A stretch of 62,626 nucleotides of DNA, taken from Candidatus Sulfopaludibacter sp. SbA3 (GTDB lineage Bacteria; Acidobacteriota; Terriglobia; 20CM-2-55-15). The notes under the pieces are model-generated. The model saw nothing but the letters and a program-made list of their open reading frames with translations, had not been told where the DNA came from and made no database searches. The position numbers and the translations under genes were made by a program. Positions 1-8,800 of this stretch are shown in pieces (positions within the stretch are counted from its first letter, which is position 1; each line of letters starts with the position of its first letter). The stretch is from NCBI GenBank assembly GCA_945865815.1, contig CAMBFR010000010.1, forward strand, positions 1 to 62,626, in the 5' to 3' direction.

Positions 1-57
1 GAGGCCGCAGGGCGACAGCCCCGGCAATGACAATTGGATTAGTAAGGAGGAAGCGAA

Positions 58-489
58 ATGCGAATCACAATGATGATCGTCGGTGCGGCAGCCGCTCTGG
101 GACTTCTGGCGGGTGCGATGCCGTTGGAAGCGCATCACGCCTTCGCGGCGGCCTTTGACGAGACAAAGCCGATTAACTTGCAGGGGGTCGTTACAAAGGT
201 GGAATTAGTGAATCCCCACTCGTGGCTCTGGCTCCACGTGAAGGATAAGGACGGCAAGGTTATTACGTGGGGTATCGAGGGCGGGCCTCCGAGCAATCTT
301 TTCCGGAACGGCATCACCAAAACCAGCCTGCCTGTCGGAACGGAGATCAAGGTCTTCGGGTATCAGGCCAAGAGCGGAGAGACCAAGGGCGTCGGAGTGT
401 TCGTCGAGTATCTCGACGGACGCAAGGTGTTCATGGGCGGGTCCGCGCCTGGCGCCAATGGCCGGGAGAGCGCGCCACAGGGCCGTTAG
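58..489 (+). CDS. DUF6152 family secreted protein
   Basis: This 143-residue protein has a hydrophobic signal peptide (about residues 1-25) ending in LEA, followed by the HHAFAAAFD stretch that is typical of DUF6152 proteins. The rest looks like a small beta-rich domain (GVVTKVELVNPHSWLWLHV), so a periplasmic or secreted location is likely. A strong Shine-Dalgarno AAGGAGG at 44-50 lies seven bases before the ATG and fixes the start. The next secreted-protein gene begins two bases after the stop, so the two are probably cotranscribed. The family is common in Acidobacteriota and some Proteobacteria. Its function is unknown and nothing here reveals a ligand. Confidence 0.8.
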   Translation: MRITMMIVGAAAALGLLAGAMPLEAHHAFAAAFDETKPINLQGVVTKVELVNPHSWLWLHVKDKDGKVITWGIEGGPPSNLFRNGITKTSLPVGTEIKVFGYQAKSGETKGVGVFVEYLDGRKVFMGGSAPGANGRESAPQGR

Positions 490-491
490 AC

Positions 492-1364
492 ATGAGGTGT
501 CCGATGAGTATTCGTTCCAGATTCCTTCTGGCTGTGCTGTGGGCGGTCGCGATCCCCGCCGTGGCTCCAGCCCAATCCGCGGCGCAGTTTCCACGTTACA
601 CGGCGGCCCGGACCACGGATGGCAAGCCTGATTTGAACGGGATCTGGCAATCCTTCACCACGGCGAATTGGGACATTCTGACGCACGCCGCGCAACCGGG
701 ACCTCACCCTGAACTGATGGGGGCGTGGGGCGCAGCTCCGGGCGGACAAGGCATCGTGGAGGGCAATGAAATCCCTTACCAGCCGTGGGCGGCGGCAAAA
801 CAAAAGGAAAACTTCGAGAAGCGGATGATTGTAAAGGTCACCAATGACCCGGCACGCTATGACACCGGCGAGCCGGAGCTCCAGTGCTACCGGCCTGGCG
901 TGCCGCGCGCCAACTACATGCCTTTTCCGTTTCAGATCTTTCAGACGCCGCGGGAGATCCTGATCGTGTATGAGTACAAAGGCGCGGTGCGCACCATCTA
1001 CATGGATCCTCATCGGGAGTCTCCCAGTGAGTCGTGGATGGGTTGGTCAAATGGCCGCTGGGAGGGCGACACGCTGGTCGTCGACGTCACGGGGTTTACC
1101 GACCATACCTGGTTCGACAGGGCGGGAAATTTCCATAGCGCGGATCTCCACGTGGTCGAACGCTACACACCCATCAGTCCTTACCATATTCAGTACGAAG
1201 CTACGATCGAGGATCCCAAGGTCTTTACACGGCCGTGGAAGGTCCGCTTTCCGCTCTATCGCCGCGTGGAGCCGAACGTTCAACTCGTCGAGTTCAACTG
1301 TGTGCCGTTCGTCGAAGAGATGATCTACGCGCCGCTCGGACTCTACAAACGGCAGAGCCCGTAA
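492..1364 (+). CDS. Secreted protein of the 'GKPDLNGIW / GRWEGDTLVVD' family
   Basis: This is a 290-residue secreted protein of unknown function. A signal peptide (about residues 5-30, ending APAQSAAQ) is followed by TTDGKPDLNGIWQ and later GRWEGDTLVVDVTGF, two signatures of a paralogue-rich family in Acidobacteriota. I place the start at ATG 492, with ATG 504 as the alternative, because the longer upstream frame has no signal peptide and overlaps the DUF6152 gene. Coupling with the preceding gene suggests a shared role at the cell surface or in the periplasm. No catalytic motif is recognisable. Confidence 0.75.
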   Translation: MRCPMSIRSRFLLAVLWAVAIPAVAPAQSAAQFPRYTAARTTDGKPDLNGIWQSFTTANWDILTHAAQPGPHPELMGAWGAAPGGQGIVEGNEIPYQPWAAAKQKENFEKRMIVKVTNDPARYDTGEPELQCYRPGVPRANYMPFPFQIFQTPREILIVYEYKGAVRTIYMDPHRESPSESWMGWSNGRWEGDTLVVDVTGFTDHTWFDRAGNFHSADLHVVERYTPISPYHIQYEATIEDPKVFTRPWKVRFPLYRRVEPNVQLVEFNCVPFVEEMIYAPLGLYKRQSP

Positions 1365-1397
1365 ACATCCGGCCCAAAAAGAGGGCGCCCGCAAGCG

Positions 1398-1949
1398 ATG
1401 TCTCTTCTTCGTTTCTTCGAATGGCTGGCGGCCACACCCGGGAGCATCGCGCTTCACGAGTCCCGCTACATGTTTCTCGTTGTGTTGACGGTCCACGTGC
1501 TGACTTTGTGCGTGTTTGTCGGGACGGCTGTGATGCTGGATCTACGATTGCTGGGCCTGACGCTGCAACGTGTGCCCGTATCGGAGGTCATGGGACGGCT
1601 TCTGCCGTGGATTGCAGCCGGCTTTCTGGTGATGATCGTCTCCGGCGCGCTTCTTTTCTATGCTGCGCCGGCGCCGAGGTACCAGAATCTCTTCTTTCGG
1701 CTCAAGATGGCAACGCTGGTCCTGGCTGCGTTGAATGCGTGGGTGTTTCACCATACGGTGTATCGCAAAGTTGCGGACTGGGACGCCGATCTGATTCCGC
1801 CGCGAGGAGCGAGAATGGCCGGCGGCCTGTCGCTTGTCTTGTGGGCGGTCCTGATCACGTTGGGACGCATGATCTCATACCAGATGTATTGGTTCGACTG
1901 CGGCAGACAGCCGCAATCTGCGATCGTTGTTTTCCTCATGGGTTGTTGA
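1398..1949 (+). CDS. DUF6644-like multi-pass membrane protein, copy 1
   Basis: This 183-residue inner-membrane protein has about four transmembrane helices (roughly residues 25-50, 68-88, 100-118 and 138-158). The motifs GTAVMLDLRLLG and FFRLKMATLVL match those of the next gene, so the two are tandem paralogues. I assign it to the DUF6644-like group of small acidobacterial membrane proteins from memory of the pattern, not from a search. Function is unknown. The Shine-Dalgarno is weak (GAGGG), but the ATG directly precedes a sensible N-terminus. It ends with an unusual tail (about 20 residues) that its paralogue lacks. Confidence 0.6.
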   Translation: MSLLRFFEWLAATPGSIALHESRYMFLVVLTVHVLTLCVFVGTAVMLDLRLLGLTLQRVPVSEVMGRLLPWIAAGFLVMIVSGALLFYAAPAPRYQNLFFRLKMATLVLAALNAWVFHHTVYRKVADWDADLIPPRGARMAGGLSLVLWAVLITLGRMISYQMYWFDCGRQPQSAIVVFLMGC

Positions 1950-1960
1950 CCGAGGTCGAA

Positions 1961-2446
1961 ATGTCTCTCTTCGAGCTCTGCCAGTGGATTCAGTTTTCTC
2001 CGCCGCTTGTCGCGATGCGCAGCTCGCCGTGGCTGTTTCCCGTCATCGCGAGCATCCACCTCATGGGATTGGCCATGATCGGCGGAGCGGTGTTGGTGGG
2101 GGATCTGCGCATGCTCGGGTTCGGATTCTCGCGGCAGCCCATGGGGCTGGTTGCGCGAGACGCCGAGCGGTGGCTCATTGCCGGACTTCTCGTGATGGTG
2201 CCCACGGGGATCCTTCAGTTCATGTGTTTCGCTACCAAGTATTACTTCCTGAAGTTCTTCTGGGTGAAGATGGCGTCTCTCGTTCTGGTGCTCGTGTTTA
2301 CCTTCTCCGCGCGCCGCAGAATAGTGGCTATGGCTGATAAAGCGCCGGCGCGCGCCGGGCGTGGAAGGAGCAGGCTGGCGGCCGTGGTTTCACTCTCGCT
2401 GTGGGTGACGGTAGCCATCGGCGGACGCTGGATCGGATTTCCATAG
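1961..2446 (+). CDS. DUF6644-like multi-pass membrane protein, copy 2
   Basis: This 161-residue membrane protein is paralogous to the gene just upstream. Shared positions include MSL at the start, GGAVLVGDLRMLGF, the AGLLVM helix and FFWVKMASLVLV. About four transmembrane helices are visible. The start at ATG 1961 is chosen because it aligns with the paralogue's N-terminus; an upstream in-frame extension is only a shadow of copy 1. It lies 11 bases after copy 1, so translation may be coupled. Function is unknown; the pair may form a heteromeric membrane assembly (inference). Confidence 0.6.
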   Translation: MSLFELCQWIQFSPPLVAMRSSPWLFPVIASIHLMGLAMIGGAVLVGDLRMLGFGFSRQPMGLVARDAERWLIAGLLVMVPTGILQFMCFATKYYFLKFFWVKMASLVLVLVFTFSARRRIVAMADKAPARAGRGRSRLAAVVSLSLWVTVAIGGRWIGFP

Positions 2447-2561
2447 TTCTCGGACTAATCCCAGTGCACGACATCCCCGTTGTAGACTTGATGTCCACCT
2501 CAGATAGGGCGTCGAGAGAAAGATCAGCGGCCTTTGCGCGCTTCCAGTCGAAGCTTACCTT

Positions 2562-2590
2562 GCATTATCAAAGTACATATTTGACAATGC
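2562..2590. promoter_or_regulatory. 29-bp imperfect palindrome over the DUF4143 ATPase start
   Basis: Left arm 2562-2572 and right arm 2580-2590 are inverted repeats matching at 10 of 11 positions, around a 7-base spacer GTACATA. The core is TCAAA-N7-TTTGA. The likely start codon at 2587 lies inside the right arm. The patch is clearly more AT-rich than its surroundings. It looks like an autoregulatory operator, which is inference; no protein in the window can be assigned to it. Confidence 0.55.
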
Positions 2591-3825
2591 TCGGTGTGAA
2601 ACGCGGCTATGCCCGCCTGATGCATTCCTATCTCACGACCTTCCCCTGCGTGGCCTTGCTCGGCGTGCGGCAGTGCGGCAAGACAACTCTGCTCCAGACT
2701 CTGGGCTCTCAATGGACGCATTTCGACCTCGAACGCAGGGCCGACTACGCGGTCCTTTCGCGGGACCCCGACGCGTTCTTCCGGCTCCATCCGCGGCGCA
2801 TTGCGATCGACGAGGCTCAGGTGTTCCCTGAAATTTTCCCGGCCCTGCGTGTCGCCATTGATGAACATCGATCCGAAAAGGGCCGGTTCGTTATCACCGG
2901 TTCCAGTTCTCCCGCGCTGTTGCGATCGGTTTCGGAGAGCCTGGCCGGCCGCGTCGGAATCATTGAGATGGCGCCATTCTCCTGGGAGGAGGTCACCGAA
3001 ACAGCCGGCCGCGACTCGTTTCTGAAGCGGCTGCAGGAGCGCCGGACGACTCCAGCGGATTTGATCGAACGCCTGAGGCCCAGAGGAGAGTTGGCGGAGG
3101 CGCATCAATTCTGGTTTCGCGGAGGGTTTCCGGAGCCGTGGCTGAATCCGGGCGACGAGTTCCGGTCGCGTTGGGTGGACCAATACATCCAGACGTATTT
3201 GTTCCGCGACGTGAAAAGGCTTTTCCCGGGGCTGGATGATGTTCGCTTTCGAAGGTTCCTTGAAATGCTAGGTGGCCTCTCGGGCCGGGTCTTGAATTAC
3301 GCCGAGGTGGCTCGGGCGCTGTCGGTATCCCAGCCGACGGCGAGGGACTATTTCGATATCGCGCACGGAACATTCATCTGGCGGGCGATCCCGGCCTACA
3401 CGCGAAACACGGTCAAGCGAGTCGTCAAACATCCCAAAGGCTACTTACGCGACAGCGGCCTGCTGCACGCGTTGCTTCGGATCCCGGACGGCGGCGCCCT
3501 GTCCAGCCATCCCCAGATGGGCGCATCGTGGGAGGGAATGGTTGTGGAAGAAATCATCCGGCAGCTGAACACGCTGGGCGTGGCCCACGAATATTCCTAT
3601 TACCGGACCGGAGGCGGGGCGGAAATCGATTTGGTACTGGAGGGCGCTTTCGGCCGCGTGGCGATGGAGATCAAGTACACATCAACGGTTGAAGGACGGG
3701 ACATCCGCGGGCTGCGCGATTTCGTCACCGAGTGCAAGGCGCGGCTGGGCGTGGTGATCAACAACGATGTTGCGGCCAGGCATTATGGCGAAAACCTGCT
3801 CGGGCTGCCGTTTACGCACCTGTAG
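2587..3825 (+). CDS. AAA ATPase with DUF4143 domain
   Basis: This is a 412-residue cytosolic ATPase. The N-terminal AAA_14 domain carries a Walker A GVRQCGKTT (about residues 22-30), a Walker B RIAIDEAQ, and ITGSSSPALL resembling sensor 1. The C-terminal DUF4143 part ends with a nuclease-like fold region (GGGAEIDLVLEG...VAMEIKYT) of the type seen in restriction-endonuclease-like domains. The start at 2587 gives the family's usual short lead before Walker A. ATG 2491 is possible but adds an atypical extension. Such ATPases are widespread accessory genes of uncertain function. The gene stands alone between unrelated loci. Confidence 0.85.
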   Translation: MLGVKRGYARLMHSYLTTFPCVALLGVRQCGKTTLLQTLGSQWTHFDLERRADYAVLSRDPDAFFRLHPRRIAIDEAQVFPEIFPALRVAIDEHRSEKGRFVITGSSSPALLRSVSESLAGRVGIIEMAPFSWEEVTETAGRDSFLKRLQERRTTPADLIERLRPRGELAEAHQFWFRGGFPEPWLNPGDEFRSRWVDQYIQTYLFRDVKRLFPGLDDVRFRRFLEMLGGLSGRVLNYAEVARALSVSQPTARDYFDIAHGTFIWRAIPAYTRNTVKRVVKHPKGYLRDSGLLHALLRIPDGGALSSHPQMGASWEGMVVEEIIRQLNTLGVAHEYSYYRTGGGAEIDLVLEGAFGRVAMEIKYTSTVEGRDIRGLRDFVTECKARLGVVINNDVAARHYGENLLGLPFTHL

Positions 3826-4092
3826 TCTCTCTGACGAATCGAACTCGCTCATCCCGTCGTTCATCATGCACGCCGCGTACAACACCACCCTCTTCACGAC
3901 GTAATATCCTCAGCAACATGCGGTGCGGCGACCGGATAAATCCGTCTCAACAGCGACTACAGTCTCGCGGATTGTCGCGAGTTTGCCGACTCTTTTCCCC
4001 TGCGGGCACGGGCTTCAGGAACATGCCATCGTGAAACGCCGGTTTGGCAATCAATAATGAGATTTGCCTTGCAACACAATGGGAACCAAGTG
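3826..4092. other. Non-coding gap before the efflux operon
   Basis: No convincing gene is present. The minus-strand frame entering from the ATPase gene has no recognisable protein. A small hairpin (CTCGCG at 3964-3969 with CGCGAG at 3976-3981) is the only structure seen. The 3' part presumably holds the efflux operon promoter: a weak -35-like TTGCAA at 4069-4074 precedes the palindrome at 4093. Confidence 0.4.
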
Positions 4093-4110
4093 TAAGTAAG
4101 TACTTACTTA
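4093..4110. promoter_or_regulatory. Perfect 18-bp palindrome, probable TetR operator
   Basis: TAAGTAAGTACTTACTTA is its own reverse complement over all 18 bases. Its last base is the A of the likely ATG of the TetR-family gene. TetR regulators commonly bind such palindromes in front of their own genes, so this is a strong candidate for the autoregulatory operator of the whole efflux operon (inference). If transcription starts near here, the regulator mRNA would have almost no leader. Confidence 0.75.
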
Positions 4111-4709
4111 TGAGCAAAGATCGAAAGCAGGACATCTTGCTGGTTGCCATGGAGCTCTTTGCAAAGAAGGGATTCCGCGGCACCACGACCCGCGATCTGG
4201 CCGCGCACGCGGGCGTGAATGAGGCGATCATTTTTCGCCACTTCAAGACCAAGGATGAGCTTTATTCCGCGATTCTCGAACACAAGGCCTGCGAGATGCG
4301 CGACGACCGGTTCGAGGAAATCCAGCGGCTCGCGGCCGGGAATGACGACCTGAAATTTTTCGAGGCCATCGGCCGTATCTTCCTGGAGCGTCACGAAGCG
4401 GATTCCACATTTTTGCGGCTCCTGCTCTTCAGCGCTTTGGAAGGGCATGAGCTTTCCGAAATGTTTCTGACCAACATGGCGAGGCGCAATCCGGTCGCGC
4501 AATATATCGAGCGCCGCATAAGAGAGGGCGCATTCCGGCAAGTGGACCCGGTCCTTGCGGCGCGCGCCCTTATGGGCATGTTCGTCAGCTATCTCGAGGG
4601 ACAGGAGATATTCGGTCAGAAAAAAACGCAGCAATACGATCGTGAAGAGGTCGTACGCACTTTTGTCTCAATTTTTCTATCAGGCATCAATAAAGGAACG
4701 GAACAATGA
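4110..4709 (+). CDS. TetR/AcrR family transcriptional regulator
   Basis: This 199-residue regulator has a TetR_N helix-turn-helix at about residues 5-50 (DILLVAMELFAKKGFRGTTTRDLAAHAG, then the signature AIIFRHFKTKDELY) and a helical ligand-binding C-terminus. It probably represses the pump operon that follows and responds to a pump substrate. The ATG at 4110 is preferred because DRKQDILLVAM then sits at the family's usual place. A TTG at 4044 would add 22 atypical residues translated from the operator. No ribosome binding site is visible before 4110, so leaderless translation is possible. It overlaps the adaptor gene by ATGA. Confidence 0.9.
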   Translation: MSKDRKQDILLVAMELFAKKGFRGTTTRDLAAHAGVNEAIIFRHFKTKDELYSAILEHKACEMRDDRFEEIQRLAAGNDDLKFFEAIGRIFLERHEADSTFLRLLLFSALEGHELSEMFLTNMARRNPVAQYIERRIREGAFRQVDPVLAARALMGMFVSYLEGQEIFGQKKTQQYDREEVVRTFVSIFLSGINKGTEQ

Positions 4710-5893
4710 GAATTCTTGTCTTACCTCTCGTCCTCATAATTTCGGCCTGCTCGAGTTCGAGTCCCGAGCAGGTTCCGCAAGCGGAGGCGGCCGTGGAGGC
4801 GGCTGCCGTGCCGATCGAAACAGCGAAAGTGGAAGTTCGTGAACTCGATCGATTTGTCGAAGCCGTGGGCACGCTCGATCCGAACGAAGAAGTCACGATC
4901 ACCAATCAAGCCGAAAGCACGGTCGAAAAAGTCTTTGTAGACCTTGGCGACGCAGTGCGGCAGGGCCAGCTGATTGCCCAGCTCGACACGCGCGAGCTGG
5001 AGCTGGCCGTGAGCCAGCAGGCGGCGGCGCTGCAGCAGGAGTTGGCCCGGCTTGGCCTCCCCGACCCGAATGCCGCGGTCGACGAGACGACGACCAGCCA
5101 GGTGCGGCAGGCGGAAGCAAACCTCCAAGAAACGAGGATTCGTCTCGACCGCACTAAACAGCTGGCCAATGAGGGCGTCGTCGCAAAACAGCAGCTCGAC
5201 GAGCAGCAGGCCAGGTACGACATAGCCGAAGTGGGGCTGCGATCGGCGCGCGAGACAGTCCGCAACATTCGCGCCACGATTGCGGCGCGCAAAGCGGCCC
5301 TCGCCCTGTCCGAAAAGAAATTGGCAGATGCCAGGATCACCGCTCCCATCGCCGGGTACGTCAAGGATCGCCTGGTAACCGAGGGGCAGTATTTGAGGGC
5401 CAATAGCCCGGTGGTGACGATCGTCCAGAGCAGTCCGTTGAAGCTGCGCGTCGAAGTACCCGAAAACGCGATTGCTTCCGTGCGCGCCGGACGGCCGGTC
5501 CGGTTTCGCGTGGATGCGTTTCCGGATCGCACGTTCGAGGGGCGGATTTCGCGGTTGGCGCCTTCAGTGAACCAGGAGTCGCGAACACTGAAACTCGAGG
5601 CCCTGGTGATCAATCCCGACGCCATTCTGAAGCCCGGGCTCTTCGCGCGCGTCACAATCCAGACCGACAGGACCGACAAGGCCCTGGTTGTCCCCCTGGA
5701 GGCGGTGTTCAGCTTTGCGGGTCTCGAAAAGGTTTTCGTCGTCGAAAACGGCAAGGTGGGGGAGCGAATCGTTCGTTCGGGCGTCAGGCTGGAGAACGAC
5801 GTTGAGATCGTTGAGGGAGTCAGGGAGGGCGAGGTTGTTGCAACCTCCAATCTCGAAAATCTTCAACAGGGCCGGGAGGTCTCTGTCCGATGA
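4706..5893 (+). CDS. RND efflux periplasmic adaptor (lipoprotein, HlyD/AcrA family)
   Basis: This 395-residue membrane-fusion protein links the RND pump to an outer-membrane channel. A lipoprotein signal with lipobox IISAC places the lipidated cysteine near residue 15. It is followed by half of the barrel-sandwich hybrid (TITNQAESTVEKVFVDLGDAV), a coiled-coil hairpin (about residues 95-200), the second lipoyl half (ARITAPIAGYV) and beta-barrel and membrane-proximal domains. It overlaps the regulator upstream and the pump downstream by four bases each, which indicates coupled translation. Substrate specificity cannot be read from the sequence. Confidence 0.92.
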   Translation: MRILVLPLVLIISACSSSSPEQVPQAEAAVEAAAVPIETAKVEVRELDRFVEAVGTLDPNEEVTITNQAESTVEKVFVDLGDAVRQGQLIAQLDTRELELAVSQQAAALQQELARLGLPDPNAAVDETTTSQVRQAEANLQETRIRLDRTKQLANEGVVAKQQLDEQQARYDIAEVGLRSARETVRNIRATIAARKAALALSEKKLADARITAPIAGYVKDRLVTEGQYLRANSPVVTIVQSSPLKLRVEVPENAIASVRAGRPVRFRVDAFPDRTFEGRISRLAPSVNQESRTLKLEALVINPDAILKPGLFARVTIQTDRTDKALVVPLEAVFSFAGLEKVFVVENGKVGERIVRSGVRLENDVEIVEGVREGEVVATSNLENLQQGREVSVR

Positions 5894-8800
5894 AGCTAGC
5901 TGAAGTCTGCGTCCGGCGGCCGGTTTTCGCGACGATGCTCGTGATGACGTTTGTCGTCCTCGGCCTTTTCTCATACACGCAACTGGGCATCGATCTTTTT
6001 CCAAAGGTCGACCTGCCGACGGTGACCGTTCGAACGGTATTGCCGGGCGCCAGTCCTGAGGAAATCGAATCGCAGATCACCAAGCCGATCGAGGAAGTGA
6101 TTAACACGATCAGCGGCATCGACGAACTTCGCTCGACAACCCTGGAAGGCATGTCGAGCGTCGTCGTTCAGTTCGTACTCGACAAGAGCGGCGACGTGGC
6201 GGCGCAGGAGGTGCGCGACAAGGTGGCGACCATCGTCGGGCAGCTTCCGCGCGACGCGGAGACTCCAATCATCGAACGCCTTGATTTCGACGCTGCGCCC
6301 GTCCTCGCGATTTCTGTTTACGGCAATCGGCCGCTGCGCGAGCTGACCGAGATTGCCGAGAAGCAAATCAAGCAGCGGCTCGAATCCGTGCGAGGCATCG
6401 GTTCGATCCAGATTGTCGGTGGCCGCACGCGCGAGATTCAGATCTGGCTGGATGCGGACAAGCTCCAGGCCTATCGCCTCACAATTGACCAGGTCCGCAA
6501 TGCGGTCCGCTCGCAAAATGTCGAAGTGCCGGGAGGCCGGATCGATCAGGGCCCCAACGAATTGATTCTTCGAACGCTGGGCCGGATCGAACAGGTTCGC
6601 GACTTTGAAACCATGGTCGTGGGCAACGCCGGTTCAGCGCCGATCTACCTCGGAGACATCGCAACGGTCGAGAACGGCGTCGAGGAGCCGCGCAGTATGG
6701 CCCGCCAGGACGGCATTCCGGCCGTGTCCCTGCTGGTGCGCAAGCAGTCCGGCACGAACACGGTCCAGATGGCGGATACGATCCGTGAAGAACTCGACGC
6801 CCTGCGGCCCGGGCTTCCATCCGACATTCACGCGGATATCATTCGCGACCAGTCCCCGTTCATCAAGGCGTCCGTAAATGCGATCAACGAGCACCTCATC
6901 CTTGGAAGCCTGCTCGCCAGCATTGTTGTGCTCGTCTTCATGCGCAGCCTGAAAAGCACGATCATCGCGGCTCTGGCTGTACCTATCTCGATCATCGCTA
7001 CCTTTACGGCGATGCGCGGCCTCGACATGACGCTGAATAACCTCACGCTGCTGGGTCTGACCCTGGCCGTCGGTATCGTCATCGACGACGCGATTGTCGT
7101 CCTGGAGAACATCTATCGGTTTATCGAAGAAGAAGGCTATCCGCCCATCCAAGCCGCGATCGCAGCCACCGAGGAAATCGGAATGGCGGTCATGGCGACT
7201 ACTCTTTCGCTGGTCGTGATCTTCCTTCCGGTGGCATTTCTGAGCGGCATCCCCGGCCGCTTTCTCGGGAGCTTCGGCCTGACCATGGCCGTATCGATCC
7301 TGGTTTCCATGGTCGTGAGCTTTACGCTGACGCCGATGCTCAGCTCGCGCTGGCTGAAGCCCGCCTCAGGCGGGAACAAATCGAAGGAGTCCGGTTTCTA
7401 CAGGGTGATCGATCGCGTGTATGGACGCATGTTGAACTGGTCACTGAATCACCGGGCAGTCATGGTGGGCATTTTCACCGTAACGGTCCTCATGACGATT
7501 CCCATGGCGATGCTCGTGGGAACGGACTTTTTTGCCGCGGACGACCAGAGCGAATTCGAGATTGTCATTCGAACCGCGGATGGCACGTCATTGACCGGTA
7601 CGGACGCGGCAATTCAGAACATCGAGAAGGAGGCGTGGAACCTCCGAGGAGTCCGGCACGTACTGTCTACAATCAACGGCGGCGGGACATCCGGCGTAAC
7701 CAATGGCTCGGTCTATGTGGCCCTCGCGGATCTCGCAGAGCGCGACTTCTCGCAATTCGACGTCATGGACGACGCCCGCCGCATGATGCAGGAGAAGTTT
7801 CCGGGCCTGCGCGCCGCCGTTCAGTCCGTAAACGGCGTTGGCGGAGGCGGAGGTGGGGGCGGCCGGGCGCAGGCTGTTGTGCTGAACCTCCGCGGCCCGG
7901 ATCTTGACGAACTGTCCAGGCTATCCGGTCAGGTATTGCAGATGATGAAATCCATTCCGGGCATGGTTGACGCCGACACCACGCTGAACATCGGCAATCC
8001 CGAAGTCCATGTACATCTGGACCGCGCGAAGGCCGCCGATCTTGGCGTCCGTGCCACGGACGTCGCTTCGGCTCTTCGCACCATGGTGGCGGGCGAAGAG
8101 GTCTCGAAGTTCAAGGACGGCGAGGATCAATACTCTGTGCGGTTGCGCCTCATGCCGGAAGATCGCGATCGGCCGGAAAAGATCCGGAACCTGTGGATTC
8201 CCTCCAGCCGGCTGGGCCAGGTGCAATTGGCGAACTTCGCCACCATCTCAAAGGACCTTGGCCCGTCCACAATCGAACGCGCGGGGCGTCAACGCCAGGT
8301 AACCCTTTTTGCCAACCTGGAAAACAATGTCGGCGTGGGCGACGCGGTGGCCGCCATGGACCAGAAGCTTGCGGCCCTGGAACTGAAGCCCGGCTACGCG
8401 GCCGCCTGGACCGGACGGGCACGAACGCTGGAGGAGCTGCAGCGAAGCTTCCTGCTGGCATTCCTGTTTTCCGGCATTTTCATGTACATGGTTCTAGCCG
8501 CGCAGTTCGAAAGCTACCTGCATCCGATCACGATCATGCTTTCACTGCCTCTGAGCATTCCGTTCGCGCTGTTCTCGTTGTGGATCATGGGTTCGCGGCT
8601 TGATCTGTTCAGCGGACTTGGCATTCTGCTGTTGTTCGGCATTGTGAAGAAGAACTCGATCCTCCAGATCGATTACACGAACACGCTGCGCGCGCGGGGT
8701 GTCGAACGGCATGAAGCGATCATCAGGGCGAATCACGCGCGCCTGCGTCCAATTCTTATGACGACGTTGTCGATTGTGGCCGGCATGATACCGATTGTGC

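Noticed and set aside
1-30. Possible 3' end of an upstream gene at the window edge
   Set aside because: A short open frame ends at a TGA near 28-30, but the fragment is too short to assign.
1235-1960. Long plus-strand frame running into the second DUF6644-like gene
   Set aside because: The part before 1961 overlaps two supported genes in other frames and has no homology. The real start is ATG 1961.
3682-3897. Minus-strand 71-codon frame downstream of the DUF4143 ATPase
   Set aside because: Most of it lies inside the ATPase gene; there is no ribosome site or recognisable sequence.
4044-4109. TTG start giving the TetR regulator 22 extra residues
   Set aside because: The extra residues are translated from the palindromic operator, and the helix-turn-helix would be displaced from its usual position.
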